From Ornithodoros turicata (taxonomy: Eukaryota > Arthropoda > Arachnida > Ixodida > Argasidae), in the NCBI RefSeq assembly GCF_037126465.1, contig NC_088203.1:82894668-82958667 (forward strand): 64,000 nt of DNA, in the 5' to 3' direction. The first letter of the stretch is position 1, and every line of letters starts with the position of its first letter. Below, one piece after another: positions 1-11,902 of this stretch. The position numbers and the translations under genes were made by a program. The notes below the pieces were generated by a model, which worked only from the letters and a program-made list of their open reading frames with translations, was not told where the DNA came from and did no database searches.

Positions 1-382
1 CTGCATACTAAATAGAAAAACTTGGAAATAAAGCACAAAACGGTCCCAATCTTTCTCAAAAATTACTTTCTGGAAAGTGTCTTTTCACTGCTTGTCTAAA
101 TATTTAGGTCTGCAGGTTCCAGGTGAGCTGCAGTTGCGTGTTCTTGAATTCGCATAACGGTGAATCGGAGTGGCAGACGAATTCTGACTTTATATGTCCA
201 CGTAGCATAGGGAAAGGAGGCAATAAGCATGCTTTCTGTATCTAGGTGGCGTTGGTGTAATGCACATGCAGCCTTCGGCATTCATGTCATTGGACTATCC
301 TGACACTGATTCCTTGCTCAGGTGCAGCATCCGAATATCTCAATCAGACGAGGAGAGGCGGCTTATGCGAGCACAACAAGAA
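1..382. other. No gene seen
   Basis: Short open frames exist on both strands but none has convincing splice signals or a recognisable domain. It lies 3' of the last BTB linker exon and could be intron of that gene. Confidence 0.4.
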
Positions 383-868
383 TGGCGAATTGAATCTTTC
401 GAATCCACCAATCACGTTTGTTTGTTGCTTTTTAAAATGAGTGCCTGCGGAGTCCGCCGAAAGCCTGATTGGCCGGCGGATGTTTTCTTGTTTGTTTGTT
501 TACGTTCCTCTGGAATGAAAGAGTTCAGGCAGGAACCCTTGCATTACAAGTTTCAAAGTAGCGCGGCTTTGCTTTTGATTGTTTCTTAGTTTTATGGAAA
601 CAGCTCAGAATCGAGAATTTATGCATTTCCTATAGTCAATGAACAACGTGTTAAATAGATTACATTTAAGAAGTAGCATATGGGCATGTTTTATCCTCAA
701 AGTGAACTATTATTTCATTTGTTTTTCGTTAAACGGTAGAAGTGTTTTTTCCTCTGGTTTTTTTAAACACTTGTTTTTAAAGGAAGGATTCGAAAGATTC
801 GTGGATTCGCAGAACCTTCCTTGGATTCCGATTCAGATTCAGAAAATTTTGGATTCGTCCCATCTCGA
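383..868 (+). mobile_element. GGATTCG-rich MITE-like element, left copy
   Basis: This stretch matches, in reverse complement and with divergence, the element at 62616-63208. Shared landmarks are the GAATCCACCAATCACG block near 405, the GTCCGCCGAAAGCCT block near 450 and the GGATTCG repeats near 800-860. It is truncated at its outer end compared with the other copy. It is probably a non-autonomous DNA element; no coding frame is intact. Confidence 0.6.
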
Positions 869-1223
869 ATAAAATCGCATAATCGGATCGAATACGAGAA
901 CTGGAAATATTCGATTCGTATTCGAAATGTCGAATATTGGCACGACCCTAGTGATTTCATAATCATCATCATTCTACACACCTTGACGGCACAGTGCAAC
1001 CCCGTAAATTCGAAATCTCTTAACTTGAACTTCCGGATAATTCAAACTGACGCTCGGGTCCCATTAAAGTTGTGTACTTGAATTGGGAAGTGGGAGGATG
1101 CCTGGTGATTCCAACACATGAACGTGCACAATAGTTTATTCAAACGAGATACGCACCGGTCAGGAATCACCCGGTTGTGCGCCAGCCAGCATGCTGCTGT
1201 CGTGTCGACTACCAGTTTACTTA
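869..1223. other. No gene seen
   Basis: It holds GAATATTCG-like repeats near 890-945, related to elements at 5250-5400 and 20478-20802. Otherwise nothing is recognisable. Confidence 0.4.
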
Positions 1224-2057
1224 TTAAAGGGACCATGAAAGGATATTTGACAAGCCCACAATCATTTTTAATTAGTTCCCCTGTACTAGAGCATTCACTC
1301 TGTGAAATATGAAGTTGAAAATCGTACAAATAGCGAAAATATTCTATATTTACCACAGGCGTGAACGGCAGCTGCTACTGCCCACCTCAGAGGCGAACTG
1401 GCCGTGACATCATACACAGAACATGTTGCCGATTCGCGGATGGGCTTTTGCGAGCAAAGTGCAAAATTTTCAAACAAGCTTGCATACTTCATCATGAAAT
1501 ATGTTTTAATTTGACTCGGAGACAAGAATGTAACTAACCGTTGATACAGAATCCTACGAGAAAAGTGATATAGCCGTTGACTGTCAGCATGGTTACCGGA
1601 GCACGTTTTCCTGTTTGAACTTCTTCTTCGTCAGAACATACCTTTGTCGGTGACATTTTACGAGCTGCTGCGTACTGAACGATCCATAGACGCTGTATGT
1701 GTCGCATAACCTCTTCCTCAATTGCTGATAATTTGCCTTTCGCCATATTTCAAGTGATTTCGACGGGAGATATACGACGTCGTTGTTGTCCAAACTGAAA
1801 CCATGCATCCACGTGGTCCGGCGGGGTGTGTCCTCCTCGTCGTTCACAGTTGGCTGAGAGGATTGGATGGCGATGACGTAAGCCCACTTCGAAGGCATAT
1901 ATCCAGCGGTCACACCCTGCTATTTTTGCCTGATAACTGCGCCCCCGTTGTACTGAATACGGTTAGAAGTCTATGTGTGTACGATAGTGATGGATCATGA
2001 GAACGGTTTCCTGCAGAGTACTTGGAATTCTCGAAAATCATTTCATGGTCCCTTTAA
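1224..2057. mobile_element. TTAA-ended inverted-repeat element (about 0.83 kb)
   Basis: The ends are TTAAAGGGACCATGAAA at 1224 and the reverse complement TTTCATGGTCCCTTTAA ending at 2057. Minus-strand open frames inside (1534-1913) resemble no family I recognise and are probably incidental. The TTAA at both ends fits a TTAA-target element, but the superfamily is not proven. Confidence 0.7.
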
Positions 2058-3290
2058 GTGTTAGAGGAGCAATGAGACACGTGACATTTAACATGACTCA
2101 AAACCCCATCTCATCTGTCAAGCTGTCCACGAGTCACGACGCAAAATATTTTCGCTCTGCGATGTATCATAGCTGCGCAACCAAATCCCCCCAAAACAGT
2201 TGGAGAAGGCAGCTGCAGATGGCCTACACGATATTCGTGCGACGTGGAAAACGTCCCGTGCCTTTTTTTTTCCTTCTCAGCTCACACTCGCTCTGTGGGT
2301 CAGGTGCTATCATCGTTCTTTCTCAGAAGCTCATTTTATTTGTTGCAAAACACTTTGCAGCAAAAAACATAAGGAATTTTCACTTTCGAGAGTACTTATT
2401 AATTCTAAGATGATTACTGATACAGGCAATACTTTTGCAAGAGGAAACGGGAGCAAGGAGTGAATCACCATAATGGCAATTCATTTAATGGAGCCTCTCT
2501 ATTGTAAGGGCATAAAGACCCTTCCTGCTGACTACACAGAAAAAACAAAGAGGCGTAGATGGCAGCCGATATTTTCTTGAATTAGGTTGACAGGATTTAC
2601 GTTTGCGATTGGGCAGAGATCGCAAACGATGTTGATAGAGTCGCAGCTGAAGAAACTAATGTAAGCGCGTATAAATAATTACCTTAAGCCCCCAAAATGT
2701 TTTGATGCTTGCCCGTAGATAAATATTTCGGAATACGAATGGGCCTCCTATATCTCCAGCATCATGTGACCGCAAACATGTCGGCACATCAAGCCCTCAT
2801 GGAGATAGACCTCCCTTAATTTGAAGTCCACTCTCTTCCAACGGGATTGCAATGTAGCTGTACTGTTGCTGTCCATCTGCTACAGCACTCTGCCTTCTTC
2901 TGCCATGCAAAATTCAAAATTAAACCTTTCAATCATAATAAGTATCTCACTGTCCGATGCGTAGCGGGACAACGCTACAGCGAAACGGCAGTATGGCAGA
3001 AGTGCTGCTGGTAAGTGATGTATAAGATTACAAGACTACTGCTTTCAAAAGGGATATAAAAAGAATTCGTAAATGAGGTGATCTTAACACACTTTATGGT
3101 GTAAGCCCAGAAGATTTCTGACAGCGCATGGCATGCTGTCCTATTTAGGTACATATCCCAACGGGAGGTGTTCCAGATAGGTGTCCAACGTGTACTTTTA
3201 CGTGCGATTTTCAAGGGGATGTTTTAAAACTGTCCCATATGGAGAATTATTCGAAACACCCAGGTTTGATATTATCAGGTTCTGCTGTAT
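2058..3290. other. No gene seen
   Basis: AT-rich sequence without a recognisable exon. A minus frame at 2975-3214 and a plus-strand GTAAGT near 3008 have no supporting partner signals. Confidence 0.4.
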
Positions 3291-3645
3291 AATTAGGGCC
3301 TTGTGCTTCGGGTTATTTTAAGAAAGGGAGGGGGGAATCGGGTTTTATATCAGAAGCCATAAAACAGAGTAAATCCGGGTGATATCGAATGGAAAAGCTG
3401 ATTTGGGGGCAAAACAAAAAGGAGCACTTTATCGCATTTTAGATGAACAGAAGAGGCGGAACAGCCGTGCTGAATGTCAGCGCTCTCCAGCTCCAGAGTG
3501 CTGTCCAGCGCCCATATTGGCGGCTGACTTGGCACCTTGCCAAGTTAGTTTTGGGGGGGTTTCGGGTTTTACCCGAAGTGACGATGATGCAAATTGGGAG
3601 GTAATCACGGGTTTTGCCAGACTTAACCCTAAACCCCAGGGCACC
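3291..3645. repeat. TTTACCCG-type repeat, diverged copy
   Basis: It contains TTCGGGTTATTTTAAG near 3307 and GGGTTTTGCC plus AACCCTAAACCCC near 3610-3640. These are cores shared with the better-preserved inverted-repeat elements at 6517-6939 and 15795-16139. Confidence 0.5.
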
Positions 3646-3775
3646 ATGTATAATCTTTACCTTCAGCCAACTCTGTTCTTTCCTTTGGTATGCCTTCCTG
3701 TATAAAAGTGCTGCAATGCTTTTCTAATATCTACCTGCTACCCTTGCAAGAGTACAATATTGCCCTTTGGCATAC

Positions 3776-3965
3776 CTTGGTTCGATGTGCTGTTAGAAGG
3801 GCTATCCGTGAAAGAGGGCAGCACGGGGGCCGACGAGTCACCGTCTGCTGTTGTCGACTGGGATTCTAACATTTTGGCAGTTGCAAGCAGACTTAGCTGC
3901 GAGGATGCTGGAAACAGCTTTTGATGGCTCTCTTCATTTAGTATGCCAGCTGCTGGATCTTGAGG
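3776..3965 (-). CDS. BTB gene exon 5: last common linker exon before the variable finger exons
   Basis: This minus-strand exon runs from a strong acceptor (TTTGCCTTTTTTGCAG just above 3965) to a good donor (CCAAG|GTATGC at 3776/3775). It encodes 63 residues beginning PQDPAAGILNEES. They are rich in Ser, Thr, Pro and Asn, as expected for the disordered linker between BTB and zinc fingers. Only phase 0 entry is open; both other frames stop within about ten codons. It ends in phase 1 (CAA then G). That is the phase required by all the zinc-finger terminal exons at 14-61 kb. No finger exon is visible between 3775 and position 1, so its own normal downstream partners are either outside the window or reached by another route. 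Confidence 0.8.
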
Positions 3966-5249
3966 CTGCAAAAAAGGCAAAGTGAAAACTGCTCTTTAGC
4001 CCGAGGAATACATTTGCTACGAATGCCAGGAACTTTGAATGCAGTCACACTTTGAGTGCAGGACGTGCTTGTTGAAGCTGTGTTCCAAATTGCCCAATTT
4101 CTGAAAACAGTGTAGACTCGTTTCCCTCACCATAGAGCGTGTTTGTTAAGCCTCGCTGTTGTTAAACAGTGTGAAGTATCGAAACTATCCACGGCTGTTT
4201 TGCGAGCGCGCAATTACAAGAACATAAATACCATAAAGTGGAACACTACAGGTCTCTTCGATTCGAGCTGCACCTCTGCCACTAATTTCAGGGGAGTGCC
4301 GACATGGAGTCATGGAGTCAGGGGATGTGGTGCAACAGTGTGCACCGCCGACTCAGACAAGTTCAGCACTAGTGCTGCACGGTCGCTTCCAAAACAAAGA
4401 AGCGAGTGCAGGTGCAGGCTGGTCATCTGCTGTCCCTGCCGTAAAAGGAACTAGTAAAAGAAAAAAATATAAAAAGAGAGAGCGCCATGCGGGTGTCAGC
4501 CCCATCTCATTAGCAATTCGAAACTATGCAAATCTATGGGCCTTTTCAAAAATGTGCACAATGATCACTGAGTGAGCCCATTTTCTACGCTGAGTACTTT
4601 AGTGCGATTGGTTGATATATAAGATTGCGTAAATCACACTCCTCTGTAAGGCCCTCGGTTTTCTGCTGCGGCAAATTCAAACTACCGCGGCACTGAATCC
4701 TAAATTCCGCTATTTTCCGCAGCAGTCAAAGGCGGCTTGAAACGGGAAGCACTTCATTTTCTTGGATAATGTGGGACCAAAAAATATTTTATAAAATTAC
4801 ATATTCAAAGCACTGCTGTGGTTCAGCATTACATACATAATATCTCATGTTCTCCTCTGGATATATCATTTTATACCTGCTGAAAGACCTTTCAGCAGAG
4901 TTTATAGGGACTTTATAGGAAGGAGTTTACAATACATGCCCAGGGGAAGTTACATCTTTTGTTACATATTTTTTGTTCCTGGGTTGTAGGCATTAGTTAA
5001 GAGTCTTAACTTTTTAAAGGCGACCTCCCAGATATCAAATCAAAATCCCTCACTGTCACTGCTAAACTGCACACCGGAGGGATGCCACCCCTTGTTCAGG
5101 CAAAGTATGCACAATGAACTTGGGCTAACATTAAACTACAATCTGTCTGTGTTTGTCCTGCAGCATGAACAATTTCGTAAAGCAGGATTTAATTTTGTAG
5201 AGCAGGCTTCACCTCATGCAGGGAAGCATCAGGTGAAGCCCACTTTCGG
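3966..5249. other. Intron; one unrecognised GC-richer plus frame
   Basis: A plus-strand frame at 4312-4575 (87 residues, with a basic stretch TSKRKKYKKRERH) is richer in G and C than its surroundings, but I recognise no domain. It may be a transposon remnant. Otherwise this looks like intron of the BTB gene. Confidence 0.35.
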
Positions 5250-5395
5250 GAGGTGTCGTTCGTATTCGGCAAATAGTCGAATATCCGGAGACCCGAATAT
5301 TGGGTATTAGATTCGCGAATGGAATACTTCGAGTGATTGATATTCGATTCAAATTCAAGAGCTCTAACACCCGCACACCCCTAAAAATAAGGGAT
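5250..5395. repeat. GAATATTCG-rich repeat
   Basis: Repeated CGAATATT and ATTCGA words lie around 5255-5365, of the same kind as the complete inverted-repeat element at 20478-20802. The ends are not clear. Confidence 0.45.
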
Positions 5396-6516
5396 TCCGT
5401 GAAATTCTGTGCCGAACGAAAGATTCCGCGTTTAATTCAGAATTCCACGAAATTTCGCGCAATTGCGGAAAACTTAGGGCCTTACTCCTGTGCCTTACAC
5501 TACACTCACCAACAAAATAGATGCGCATGGCATCTACGGAGTACATTACAAACAAGAGAGGTACTGTTTTTCATTGCGCGCACGCAGGTCAGATTTTCAA
5601 CTCACAAATTTGTTCTTTTGACACTTCGGAGCATTCCAGGATAGCAAAACAATATAAGCGGCGATAACAAGCACGAATAATATAGTTGCACAACCGCTCG
5701 CAAAAACAAGTACAGTAGGAGTAGGCCAACGCACATGGAAAGGAGGAATACCTCACCCTCTCCCCAGTCAGCGTTGCAGCCACTGCTGGCAGCCACCCGT
5801 GGCCAGGTGGGAGAAGACGGCGCAAAAATGGAGCATGAGTGGAATCACTGTGTGTGTGTGTGTCGTGCATCGTTCACTATTCTAGTTACTGAAATAACCC
5901 ATGTTATAAGACCCATGTTTGTTATGGGTCTGTACCTGTAATCAGCGTTGGAGCTGCTGGATTCCAACAGCAACTAAGAGTCCGATGACATATCCATTCT
6001 ACTTGCTGGTGCAAAAGAGAAGGAAGATCGCAGTCGTGTTCCTGCCTATGACGAGAACAGCAGATACTACGAACAGGAGTCCTTCTTGTTTTTCCTACTC
6101 GGTCCTTCATCGCTGTGTGCTTTTATGGGGGAAAATCATTCTTGGCCGCACCAAAGATTGCGCCTTTTTTCCAGAGCAGTAAAGACAAGCGTAATAATAT
6201 GCTCCCGGTGCAGGCGAAAATTAAAATCATCTGTTCAGTTAGGCCACAAAATGTAACAGTTTTTTTGCTACCATGCGTTTATTGCGCTATGGCATTTATA
6301 GCGGCAATGCAACGTCACTGACTGGAACCTTCACTGACGCGAACATGCATCGTCTGCTCCAGGTGCACTCATACTGTACTTCCTATCCAGCAAGTGCAGG
6401 CCTACCATGAGCTCATGCAGAACTTGTGCTGCACCGTTACAAAACGAATACCGAAGTGCTGCACCGCCTGAACTAGTTCGTCAAGTGCATCCAAATCGAA
6501 GAGACCTTATAGTACT
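5396..6516. other. Intron; no gene seen
   Basis: A (GT)n run lies near 5848-5862. Open frames on both strands overlap each other and show no domain. Confidence 0.4.
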
Positions 6517-6939
6517 TAGGGCCTGACATTTTCGGGTTATATTTTCCAGCAAAATGGGGGTAAATATCGCGTTATATTTTGCCTCAATAATTCGGGTGTA
6601 ATCGGGTTGAACTGCACCTGATTCACCCGAATTCTGGTTCAATCGGAGTTGATCAGGCGTAAATCTTTGGTTTACTCGGCATAATACACGACACACCAGT
6701 AGACACAGGGCTTCAATATTTAGTCCATGCATCTAAGAGGCAGCAGGGTCTCTGTTTTGACAGTTTGTATGAGCATATTTATGCATTTACAACACAGTTC
6801 CCAAAGTTCTGCGTTAGTTGTGATGAGTTCGGACTCCCCCGGTCCACCAGTTTTCGGGGAAATACGGGGTTAAACCCTGTTCTTTCTTATTTGAATCGGA
6901 AGGTAAATATCGGGCATAACCATAAAAAGGCAGGCCCTA
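6517..6939. mobile_element. Inverted-repeat element, TAGGGCCTG family
   Basis: The left end TAGGGCCTGACATTTTCGG at 6517 is matched by CATAAAAAGGCAGGCCCTA ending at 6939. The interior is rich in TTCGGGT and GGTAAATATCGGG words. A related copy is at 15795-16139, with diverged pieces at 3291-3645 and near 50240. Confidence 0.7.
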
Positions 6940-7295
6940 CTTGTACTCTGAGACAACATACGGGCCGCAGTCGCACCTCTGCCAGTGGATAACGTAGTCT
7001 GCGCACTGAGTGCGGGGCATAAGAGAAGACGGCAGACTCTAGGAAGACAGGGAAGCCAATTCACGTTTTGTTAACGTTAATATCTTACATGTTCCGCAAC
7101 GTGATGAGCGTACAAGCAACAGTTTTAAGCATGCAGATGTGCTACGTTGCGACTCGGAGGCGTCATGCGTCCATCTAAGCCAATCACAGATGCCCTTAGA
7201 TTTGTGGGCAAAGTTGACCCGTAGAAGTTAACTTACCCCAAGGTACAGTTAACTTTATGTCTGGTTGAAAAGAACTGTAATGAAAAATTAATTAC

Positions 7296-7567
7296 AGATT
7301 CAGCTGCCAGGGCCTGCTCTATGAGCTTTGAAGGTTCAAACTCTGCCTCCATGTCTTGCGCCTTGAAGTCTTTGGCCGAAAGCAGAGTTTCCAGCACCGA
7401 AGAACGGGGCTTGGACTTGTTGAGGTTGCTTCCAGTGGTGAAGGTTGCCGACGGAGACCCAACGCTGACAGAGTTTAAGTGCAATGGGGAGACAGCCACG
7501 TCTGTACCGTTTGAATTTTCTCCATCCTGGTCGCACGTCTGTTCATCAGCAGAAGAATGGGCGTTTC
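7296..7567 (-). CDS. BTB gene exon 4: linker
   Basis: The exon starts after the acceptor CATTACCACTTTCAG at 7568 and enters in phase 1, matching the donor of the exon at 9828. It encodes 90 residues from NAHSSADEQTCDQDGENSNG to SKLIEQALAAES, a polar linker ending in a likely short helix. The end at 7296 uses TCT|GTAATT, a weak donor, but it gives the phase 0 that exon 3776-3965 needs. A much stronger donor lies 59 bases further on (GGG|GTAAGT at 7237/7236). It would add about 20 residues and leave phase 2, which the next linker exon cannot accept. Both ends may be used for different partners. Confidence 0.75.
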
Positions 7568-9245
7568 CTGAAAGTGGTAATGCACCGTTGAACAAATCGC
7601 TGTCTTCTTCAACCGAACCAAACTGGTGCTAAAGTCACAGTCACAGTCATGAACGCGAGTATGGTCTGGCGAAGTATGCCCTGGTGAAGCGAAGGTCATG
7701 CTCGGGCCGGATTTAAGGATACAGTACTGCCTATGCAGTGCCCTAGGCTGAGACCCTAAGCATAGAAACAACACTGCCAACACTTTTTGCTCGCAAAGCA
7801 TAGAAAAGAGTCTGATGTATGTGTGTATGTGTATGACTGTAGGATGACGGTGAACATGCTGGCTGCCCTGCCTGAACAACAATGCACTACAAACGTAATA
7901 TGACCTAATATTAAGGGACGTCACAAAGATCCCGGCACCATAATAGAGTAAAAGCAAAATGTAATAAGCAGTATGGCATAGTGGACGGCAACTAATAACC
8001 ATGCAGGTGTCCTACGGAGACACACGTCATCGGGCTGCTGACTGGGGGCCCTATTCTCGTCGAAGTAATCGATTACTTGATTACTTTCTCTCTAAGCTGC
8101 CACTGGTCGCCAAACAAACATGGCGTAAACAATAAGCGTGGAAAGTCACATGCTGCCAACCAATGCTCAAGTGCTTAAGCATACAATTGTGTTGTTGTAG
8201 CAGGGAACAGCACACAAACCACCTCATGATAACACTGTGGTGTGAAAAGCTGTGACTGCTCCAGAACTGGAACCATGCATTTTTAAAAAGAAATAATGCG
8301 GAACCTTGAAATTCACATTATTTAATCATGTCTGTGGTGTGCATTTGCAAAGATCTGCGACAGGTCTGCAAGGAGACAAGGTTGCTGACACAATGGTACG
8401 CTAATGATTTTACTAAACGTTTACTAGATGGCGCTTGCATCCTCGAATGGGATATAACCATCGATATCATCAATCTAACTAGAAATGTAATCGTTCGAAT
8501 TGCACATTTATATGTGAATCATTAAATCTCTTCGTTGTAGTGAACGCTGCCACCATCTTGTCCATTGCTTCGATGCGCTAAGGTTTAATCACGCTTGTGG
8601 CGGTTGATCACTTTTCACCGTTCAAAGTAATTTCCCACGTGACAGCCAACATCAAAATGATGTTGCCAATGTTAATGAGCTCGCGCCTGGGATATTGAGA
8701 GGAAACGGAAAACCGCATTCCAAAACCATTCCTATTGGTCGAGCCACAGGCTGCTTCAGGTAGCCAAATCCAGGACAAATTATATTGCTCTTGTTGGTTT
8801 GTAACGATACTTCCTCACACAAAAACACAAAAAGTACATATACAGGAGTACCTCTCTGTAGTGAACCTGCATATAGTGGAGATATGGATATAGTGAAGTA
8901 AACCCATAGTCCGAATGTGCTGAAACCCCAGTTTTTAACTACTGATTACTTTTGACTACTACTAGACTGTTACTGACTATTACTTTGACTACTAGTTGAC
9001 ATGACACGTATGCATTTCGACAGGAATCAGTTCTAAATTTATATGGAGTGAACGCTGGCTTCAAGTCACTGATAGGAAACACTGAACTGCAGATGACTTT
9101 ACAGGGCAACGGTTCAAAATTTTGAGGTTATCACGGTCAACAGGACACATCCAGCTAAAACACGAACATGACACAGACTGTACATACCCAACAACGTGAA
9201 TACAACTGTACATTCGGGACACTTTTCTAGGAATTCGCATATTGA
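7568..9245. other. Intron; no gene seen
   Basis: Between BTB exons 3 and 4. The minus frame across 7475-8002 is a shadow of exon 4 in another frame. A repetitive GACTACTA-type stretch occurs at 8935-9000 and a transposon end-like ACCTCTCTGTAGTGAAC at about 8850. No domain is recognised. Confidence 0.5.
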
Positions 9246-9768
9246 TTCAAGGCCTCTTCCGACATATAGCGATTTGCTATATAGTGCTAGAATGGTATAT
9301 ATATTTTCGCAATATTTTCCTCCTCGCAGTGCTTCAAACCGCTAAAAATTAGCGCTTGCCGGAGTTGAGCTCGTGTCAACTCTTTGAGCGCTAATATTAG
9401 CACTACGTTCGTGTTGGCCAATGAGAAGGCCCTTCTGCGATGACGTCGCGGAAGTAATGGAGTTGTTTTGCTTTCGCATTTCACGGCATGGCGACCGAAT
9501 TGGGACCGGCGAGTTTGTCATCGAAAATGTCTGGTAATTTTTCTCCTTCTTCTTCTTTATAACAGGTTCCGTCAGTCGATCGAACTTGTTCGTCCGCATG
9601 CTGTCGAACTCCAGAGGCGCCATGATGGGAGAGACCGGAAACGGCCACCGAACTTCCGCTAAATTATAGCACTAGCGCCGCTTTGCTAGTGTTGACTGTC
9701 CGGTAGTAGTGAGTGCTATTTTGTAGCGCTATATTAGCGTGCAGCCATATGTCGGAACAGGCCTTTAA
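9246..9768. mobile_element. Inverted-repeat element, AAGGCCTCTTCCGACATAT ends
   Basis: AAGGCCTCTTCCGACATAT near 9249 is matched in reverse by ATATGTCGGAACAGGCCTTT ending at 9767, giving an element of about 520 bases. Repeated TAGCGCTA/TATAGCG words lie near both ends. No transposase is visible. It sits in the BTB intron only about 60 bases from exon 3. Confidence 0.7.
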
Positions 9769-9827
9769 TCTCGAGAGTGGCAAATTAACGGCCAAGATCA
9801 CAACAACTGCATGGAAAAAGTGCATAC

Positions 9828-9961
9828 CCTGATCACTTCTTGCCCCCCGTGGAGAGACATGACGCGGCTTCACTCGTTTACGTTTGCTCGTTGGAGGAGA
9901 CTTGGCGGATCTTTTACTACCAGTACTGGAAGACTCTGTGGGTATGCATGGCACATCGACG
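9828..9961 (-). CDS. BTB gene exon 3: basic linker with probable nuclear localisation signal
   Basis: The acceptor TTCTAATTTCCAG just above 9961 and the donor ATCAGG|GTATGC at 9828/9827 bound a 134-base exon. Entry is phase 2, completing the AG left by exon 2 to give Ser, and exit is phase 1. It encodes 44 residues from VDVPCIPTESSSTG to GARSDQ. The central SKRKRVKPR cluster is a plausible nuclear import signal, expected for a DNA-binding BTB factor. No folded domain is seen. Frame agreement with both neighbours is the main evidence. Confidence 0.75.
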
Positions 9962-10518
9962 CTGGAAATTAGAAGATTATTACACAAAATGGAACTAGTG
10001 CTCTGTGTTCAGCATTTCGTTTACGCACAAACAGGCGGCAATCCTCATAGATTATTTATATTGACAAGCCCTACTTGTGTCACTGTACTGCGCTAAAACA
10101 GATTTGTGCTGAAAGTAGGGTTAATAACAAAACAAAAACCACACACACAAAAAAGATTAGGAACGACAAGAAAAACACAAAGGCCTCAGCATCTGAAATA
10201 TTTATTTTAAGGACAACAAATTTAAGCAGAATGGGGTACGCTAAAGCAAGCATGTCTAGGGACTGCGCATCCTGGCGCCATAGCGTATACTGCACTGTCG
10301 GTTCGCTGGACCTTCTACTTTTCTAAGCTTTGCTGTAGCTTCTGACTTAAGTCAGTCGGGAACACTATTTTAAGTTCTGTCCGAGTTTCAAGCTGAAGAA
10401 ATGGTATTGAGAGCATTATAAAATTATGGTTTGAGAACCATAAGTTTTGTATAGATGCTATGCCTATACAGAAGCAGTTGAGTGTTAGATGAACCTCTTA
10501 GGATATCAATGGCCGTAC
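9962..10518. other. Intron; no gene seen
   Basis: AT-rich intron between BTB exons 2 and 3, with A-rich runs near 10120-10180. Nothing else is recognised. Confidence 0.6.
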
Positions 10519-10736
10519 CTTTGCATTTCTTCAGAGAGTTCTGGTGTGTCACCGGTTAGGTCTGTCAGACCCTTCACCTGTAGCGCTTCTGCAGCTTTCA
10601 GAAGAGACGAAAGGTGCTCGCGAGATACGTTCACTTCTCCATGATACATGAAGTCCACAATAGCTCTCAGCTCAGCATACTTAAAATCTTTCAGGATCAC
10701 GATGGGGTGCTGACACTTATTTTCTACAAACAGGCC
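10519..10736 (-). CDS. BTB gene exon 2: C-terminal half of the BTB domain
   Basis: The exon runs from acceptor ATATTCTCTCTTTGCAG just above 10736 to donor CAAAG|GTACGG at 10519/10518. Phase 0 entry matches exon 1 and exit is phase 2. It encodes 72 residues starting GLFVENKCQHPIVILKD. Typical BTB (POZ) landmarks follow: KYAELRAIVDFMYHGEVNV, then the helix HLSSLLKAAEALQVKGLTDL. This is the form seen in the lola, tramtrack, bric-a-brac and lolal group of arthropod proteins, where the domain mediates dimerisation. The tail TPELSEEMQ begins the linker. Confidence 0.95.
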
Positions 10737-10789
10737 CTGCAAAGAGAGAATATCAGTGAGCATACACTCATGTGGCCTCCTGTTACGTT

Positions 10790-11262
10790 AACAAAATGGT
10801 CATTGAATACGGCAAAAACTGCCTTTATTGCCTGCAATATATCATCAAATTGTTATCAAATCGCTCAAGTGTCATTTTCCCTTGCTTCGATCACACTAAC
10901 AAGGTCACTCGGTTCTCTTGTATTACAAATGCATTCTCTAAAGCATTTTTTTGCACCACTACCATTGAGTGGAACAACCTCCAGTCATCAATCGCAACCA
11001 TTGACTACCATGCAGTTTTCCACAGCTCCTTTTCTCGCCTTCTTCATCCATAGTAACAGTGTTAGTTTTGTTGTGCTGCTGAGTTGTCGCTTTGTTTCCT
11101 TGCTTCTCTTGTTCTTATCTTGTTATACCAAGATGTTGTTGTGCTTTAATTTTATATTTCTTTGTGTCTTTACCTTGTCAATGTACCATGCCATGCTGTT
11201 CCCACCCACATGTAATGTCCTCTGGACCCTTGGGGTTTTTTGAAATAAATAAATGTTTACAA
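10790..11262 (+). mobile_element. LINE 3' remnant
   Basis: On the plus strand a decayed frame contains FCTTTIEWNNLQSSIA and ends at FSRLLHP. This is the Trp-Asn-x-Leu motif common near the end of CR1/jockey-type LINE reverse transcriptase proteins. A 3' untranslated stretch and TGAAATAAATAAATG near 11240 follow. It is inserted in the intron between BTB exons 1 and 2 in the opposite orientation to the gene. Confidence 0.6.
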
Positions 11263-11731
11263 CCGTACTGTCATCAGAATATTTTTTAATGCCATAGTCG
11301 TCTAAGCATCTGTGCTTTGATACGATAAAAACACAATATCCTACAAACTGTGCTGAAAACCCGTGCCTTGACAAGATTACATCCCCAGAACCATTTAGAG
11401 CTACGCCAATAATACAAAATCCCTCAGTTAAGGATGCAGTGCTATAAAATTTACACCCGAGTGAATGATCTTTTTAAAACCGAAGTGAATATGTAAGTAA
11501 CCAAAGCAAAGTTAAACTTAAAATTATTCACGTAAATTTGCATATATTAAAATAAGTCATGATTCTTTGAGCTATATTTCCAACCAGTTTCATCAGAAAT
11601 GTGTTAGTGCATAAAACATCATTAGTACGCGAAGGAAACAAAAACAAATTCACTGCCACTGCGCCAAATGCGTCAAAGAGCGACACAACCAAACAGAAAG
11701 CATGAGGTTACTGTTCTTATCTCTGACCTAC

Positions 11732-11902
11732 CTGAAAAAATGGGCTACAAGCCGACAACACGGCCTTGTGCGCTTTCAGGGTGAGGCCTTCGCAAGCTAG
11801 TGTAACATCAGTAAACGATTCACTGAACAGAAGTTGGTCCAATGCACTCAGGAGGTTGTTGTAGTGGCTTTTCCACTTCAAACAGAACTGTTGGGACCCC
11901 AT
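11732..11902 (-). CDS. BTB gene exon 1 (first coding exon): N-terminal half of the BTB domain
   Basis: The start ATG is at 11902-11900, 26 bases inside an exon whose acceptor (CCTCTCTTGCAG) ends at 11929. The donor is TTTCAG|GTAGGT at 11732/11731. The 57 residues begin MGSQQFCLKWKSHYNNLL and include FTDVTLACEGLTLKAHKAV and LSACSPFFQ. These are the hallmark strings of the arthropod lola/lolal BTB group. An upstream in-frame ATG at 11986 lies on the intron side of the acceptor, so MGSQQFC is preferred. The protein is expected in the nucleus as a dimerising transcription regulator whose DNA specificity comes from alternative 3' exons. I give no symbol because lola, tramtrack and broad group members cannot be told apart here. 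Confidence 0.95.

Noticed and set aside
7475..8002. 175-residue minus frame
   Set aside because: It overlaps linker exon 4 in a different frame and extends into intron.
10614..11243. 209-residue plus frame
   Set aside because: It is antisense to BTB exon 2 and then overlaps a LINE remnant in another frame.
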